64,000 nt of DNA from Phascolomyces articulosus. Lineage: Eukaryota; Mucoromycota; Mucoromycetes; Mucorales; Lichtheimiaceae. The position numbers and the translations under genes are program-made. The notes beneath the pieces are model-generated. The model saw only the letters and a program-made list of their open reading frames with translations, had not been told where the DNA came from and did not search any database. Location: positions 1,178,001 through 1,242,000 of the forward strand of contig JAIXMP010000008.1 in NCBI GenBank assembly GCA_025677815.1, read 5' to 3'. Positions within the stretch are counted from its first letter, which is position 1, and every line of letters starts with the position of its first letter. Of the stretch, positions 61,083-64,000 are shown one piece after another.

Positions 61083-63805
61083 ACAGGTGGTTCTATCGGT
61101 GTCGAATATATCCATATTCCCGATCGTGTGCAATGTGATTGGATCCGCCAGCGAATTGAAACGCCAACACCATATCAATATACAGTCGACCAAAAGCGTG
61201 TTATTTTCGATCGATTGACGTGGTCTGACAGTTTTGAACGTTTTATTGCCTCTAAATATCCATCTGAGAAACGCTTTGGCTTGGAAGGTGGTGAAACCCT
61301 TATTCCTGGTATGAAAGCTATGGTATGTTTTCATTTTTGTTTTGTTTGTTTTTAATTTTTCCTTTCTTCCCACCCCTTTATTTTCTTTATATCTCATTTT
61401 CATCGCCATTTTTACAGATTGATCGGTCAGTCGATCTCGGTGTTGAATCAATTGTTATTGGTATGCCTCACCGTGGGCGTTTAAACGTTCTCAGTAACGT
61501 GGTTCGAAAGCCTAATGAATCTATATTTTGTGAATTCAGCGGTGCATTGGAACCTTCTGAAGAAGGATCTGGTGATGTAAAATACCATTTGGGTATGAAT
61601 TATGTCCGTCCAACACCCTCAGGAAAACGTGTTCATTTATCACTTGTTGCAAATCCATCACACCTGGAAGCTGTTGATCCAGTCGTTCTTGGCAAGACGC
61701 GTGCACTTCAATTCTATAGTAAGGACACCGAACGTCAACACTCGATGGGTATTTTAATGCATGGTGATGCTGCATTTGCAGGCCAAGGTGTTGTATATGA
61801 AACAATGGGTTTCCATGATTTACCCGCTTATACAACCGGAGGTACAATTCATATCGTTGTCAATAACCAGGTTGGTTTTACAACGGATCCACGCTTTGGT
61901 CGATCGACACCTTATTGTACCGATATCGCCAAGAGTATTAGTGCCCCGGTATTCCACGTCAATGCTGATGATGCAGAAGCTGTCACTTTTGTCATGCAGA
62001 TGGCGTCCGACTGGCGCCAAACGTTCCACAGAGATGTTGTCATTGATTTAGTGTGTTACCGTCGTCACGGTCATAATGAAACAGATCAACCCATGTTTAC
62101 ACAACCAAGAATGTATCAAGCCATTGAAAAGCAAAAGCCTGTTGCTGAGAAATATGCCACTCAACTTAAGGATGAAGGGTCCATGTCGGAATCGGATATT
62201 GATGAAACAAAGAAACGTGTATGGAAAATTTTGGAGGAAAGTTATGCAAAGAGCAAAGATTACACACCCACATCTCGTGAATGGTTATCAAGTTCATGGC
62301 CAGGTTTCAAATCTCCCAAGGAATTGGCTGAGGAGATCTTACCCCATTATCCAACGGGTGTTTCCTCGGAAACACTGCAACAAGTGGGCAATGCTTTGAC
62401 TACATTGCCTGAAAATTTCAACGTTCATCGTAATCTCAAACGTATTCTTCAAAACCGCCAAAAGGCACTTCAATCCGGTAAAGATATTGACTGGGCTACT
62501 GGTGAAGCATTGGCATGGGGATCCTTACTGTTGGAAAACAAACATGTACGTTGTTCAGGTCAAGATGTCGAACGTGGTACCTTCTCACAGCGTCATGCCG
62601 TCCTACATGATCAAAAGAACGAGCGGCCTTACACTTTATTGAACAACATCTCACCCGAACAAGGATTCTTGACCATTTGTAATTCATCTTTATCTGAATA
62701 CGGTGTTCTTGGATTTGAATTAGGTTATTCCATGGTGGATCCAAATGCACTGGTGATTTGGGAAGCCCAATTTGGTGATTTTGCAAATAATGCTCAATGT
62801 ATCATTGACCAATTTATTGCAGCAGGTGAACAAAAATGGCTGCAACGTACAGGTTTGGTGTTACAATTACCTCATGGTTATGATGGTCAAGGTCCTGAGC
62901 ATTCTTCATCAAGAATTGAACGGTATCTTCAGTTGTGTGATGATAATCCACTTATCTACCCATCACCTGAAAAATTACAACGACAACACCAAGATTGTAA
63001 TATGCAAGTAGTGTACGCAACAACGCCAGCACAGTACTTCCATGTTGCACGACGTCAAATTCATCGTGAATTCAGAAAGCCGGTAATTTAATTTGTTTTG
63101 GGACATTTTATATGCATTTAATTGTAACATTAATAGTGCCTTTTTTATAATTCGCTTAGCTTATTATGGCCTTCTCCAAATCCTTACTCCGTCATCCTAT
63201 GGCGCGATCCACACTTGAAGATATGACAGGCGATAAACACTTCCAGCTGTATATCCCAGAAGCACATCCAGATCATTTGGAATCGCCCGATAAAATCAAG
63301 AGACATATCTTATGTACCGGTCAAGTGTACTATGCACTCTTACGCGCAAGAGAACAGAATAAGATGACTGACATTGCTATTTCTCGAGTTGAACAGCTCA
63401 ATCCGTTCCCTTATGAACAAGTCAAGGATCACATTGACAAGTACCCCAACGCTGATATTATTTGGTGTCAGGAAGAACCTATGAATATGGGCATGTGGCA
63501 ACATGTTGGACCAAGAATTAACACTTCATTATCCCAAACAGAAAGCTTTAAGGGTAAAAAAAAAACATAATTTTCTAAATAACCGTATAACATCTCTGAT
63601 TTCAGCAAGAATAACAATAACTCATCCTACTTTTATTTCTACAACAGATAAACAAGTTCAATACACAGGTCGTGAACCGTCTGCCTCGGTTGCAACTGGA
63701 AACAAGAAGCGCCACTTCCAGGAAGAATATGATTTCTTGAGTTGGGCATTGATAGGTCAACCAACTGAACCTAAAGAAGTAACTTCTGGTACACCTGTAT
63801 GGTAG
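60303..63805 (+). CDS. KGD1: 2-oxoglutarate dehydrogenase E1 component, mitochondrial
   Basis: Thiamine-diphosphate enzyme of the TCA cycle that decarboxylates 2-oxoglutarate within the OGDH complex. Five exons (60303-60969, 61087-61322, 61418-63082, 63160-63553, 63648-63805) give 1,039 residues; yeast Kgd1 has 1,014. The first 45 residues are rich in Arg, Ser and Pro with no acidic residue, a good presequence. An N-terminal helix ([20 protein letters not shown]) is family-specific. Catalytic blocks: [12 protein letters not shown] (from residue 315), [56 protein letters not shown], then [54 protein letters not shown] and [12 protein letters not shown]. The first intron carries a 39-A run directly upstream of its CACAG acceptor. 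Confidence 0.97.
61043..61081 (+). repeat. 39-nt poly-A run in KGD1 intron 1
   Basis: An uninterrupted run of 39 A (61,043-61,081) followed at once by CACAG, the intron acceptor. The usual pyrimidine tract is missing. Confidence 0.95.
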
Positions 63806-64000
63806 AACACATCTTTATCATCAAAATTTGCAGCCTTGCAAAATCAAATATATATATTTTTCACAATTACAAAAAAAAGCCATAAAACTATTTATTTTCT
63901 CGCTCTGAAATTACATTTTTATTTTAAAGAGTGTGATGATATCTTAATTGTTACTTATGAATGGTTCTAAATGGTCAACAGGTGTACGGAAAGACAAGCA
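63806..64000. other. 3' flank of KGD1
   Basis: AT-rich terminal 195 bp. It has 'aataaa'-like words absent or weak; poly-A and T runs are present. No coding sequence is supported before the window ends. Confidence 0.4.

Noticed and set aside
1..64000. tRNA, rRNA and CRISPR arrays
   Set aside because: I looked for B-box-like words (GGTTCGAATCC) and regular spacer repeats by eye and found none that folds or repeats convincingly. A tRNAscan run would settle the tRNA question.

Overview
This 64 kb window is nuclear DNA from a fungus, most likely an early-diverging Mucoromycota (Mucorales-like) species. It is AT-rich. Every gene I could reconstruct is interrupted by short GT-AG introns with AT-rich interiors, intergenic DNA is full of homopolymers and simple repeats, and the protein set is fungal: an ERG28 sterol scaffold, a PMT protein mannosyltransferase, a GPI-type chitin deacetylase and a Pho85-type cyclin. 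I joined exons by hand from splice signals and checked that each coding sequence closes in one frame. No database search was run.

Layout. 0.9-1.9 kb (-): RNA polymerase I subunit RPA34. 4.2-5.5 kb (+): a Dsk2/ubiquilin shuttle protein. 6.2-9.9 kb (-): a 7-exon homolog of FERRY3 (C12orf4, DUF2362) carrying an apparent UBA domain. 11.9-13.1 kb (+): a Pho85-type cyclin with a long Ser/Thr-rich tail. 13.1-25.1 kb: a very long stretch with no convincing gene, simple-repeat-rich at first and plain AT-rich later, with one possible C-terminal gene fragment on the minus strand near 24.4 kb. 25.1-27.6 kb (+): a 10-exon monocarboxylate-transporter-like MFS protein. 27.6-34.5 kb: gene-poor. 34.5-35.7 kb (+): chitin deacetylase. 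38.3-44.2 kb (-): a head-to-tail series of a tiny four-exon zinc-finger gene, a PMT mannosyltransferase and GABA transaminase. 45.0-46.9 kb (+): a 2-phosphoglycerate-kinase/LPA1-like P-loop protein. 47.9-55.5 kb: an accessory block with a C2H2 fragment, a decayed PIF/Harbinger transposon (transposase plus Myb/SANT-like partner) and a decayed MULE transposase with a SWIM zinc finger. 56.5-63.8 kb: dense housekeeping genes, ERG28 (-), an OB/CCCH/methyltransferase protein (+), a MoCF/CinA-like protein (-) and the 2-oxoglutarate dehydrogenase E1 gene (+).

The genes do not form one pathway. Loose links exist: GABA transaminase yields succinic semialdehyde, which can re-enter the TCA cycle near the 2-oxoglutarate dehydrogenase step, and both PMT and chitin deacetylase serve the secretory pathway and cell wall. 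The least ordinary items are the UBA-containing FERRY3 homolog, the unassigned OB-CCCH-methyltransferase, the two adjacent class II transposon relics and the 12 kb gene-free interval.
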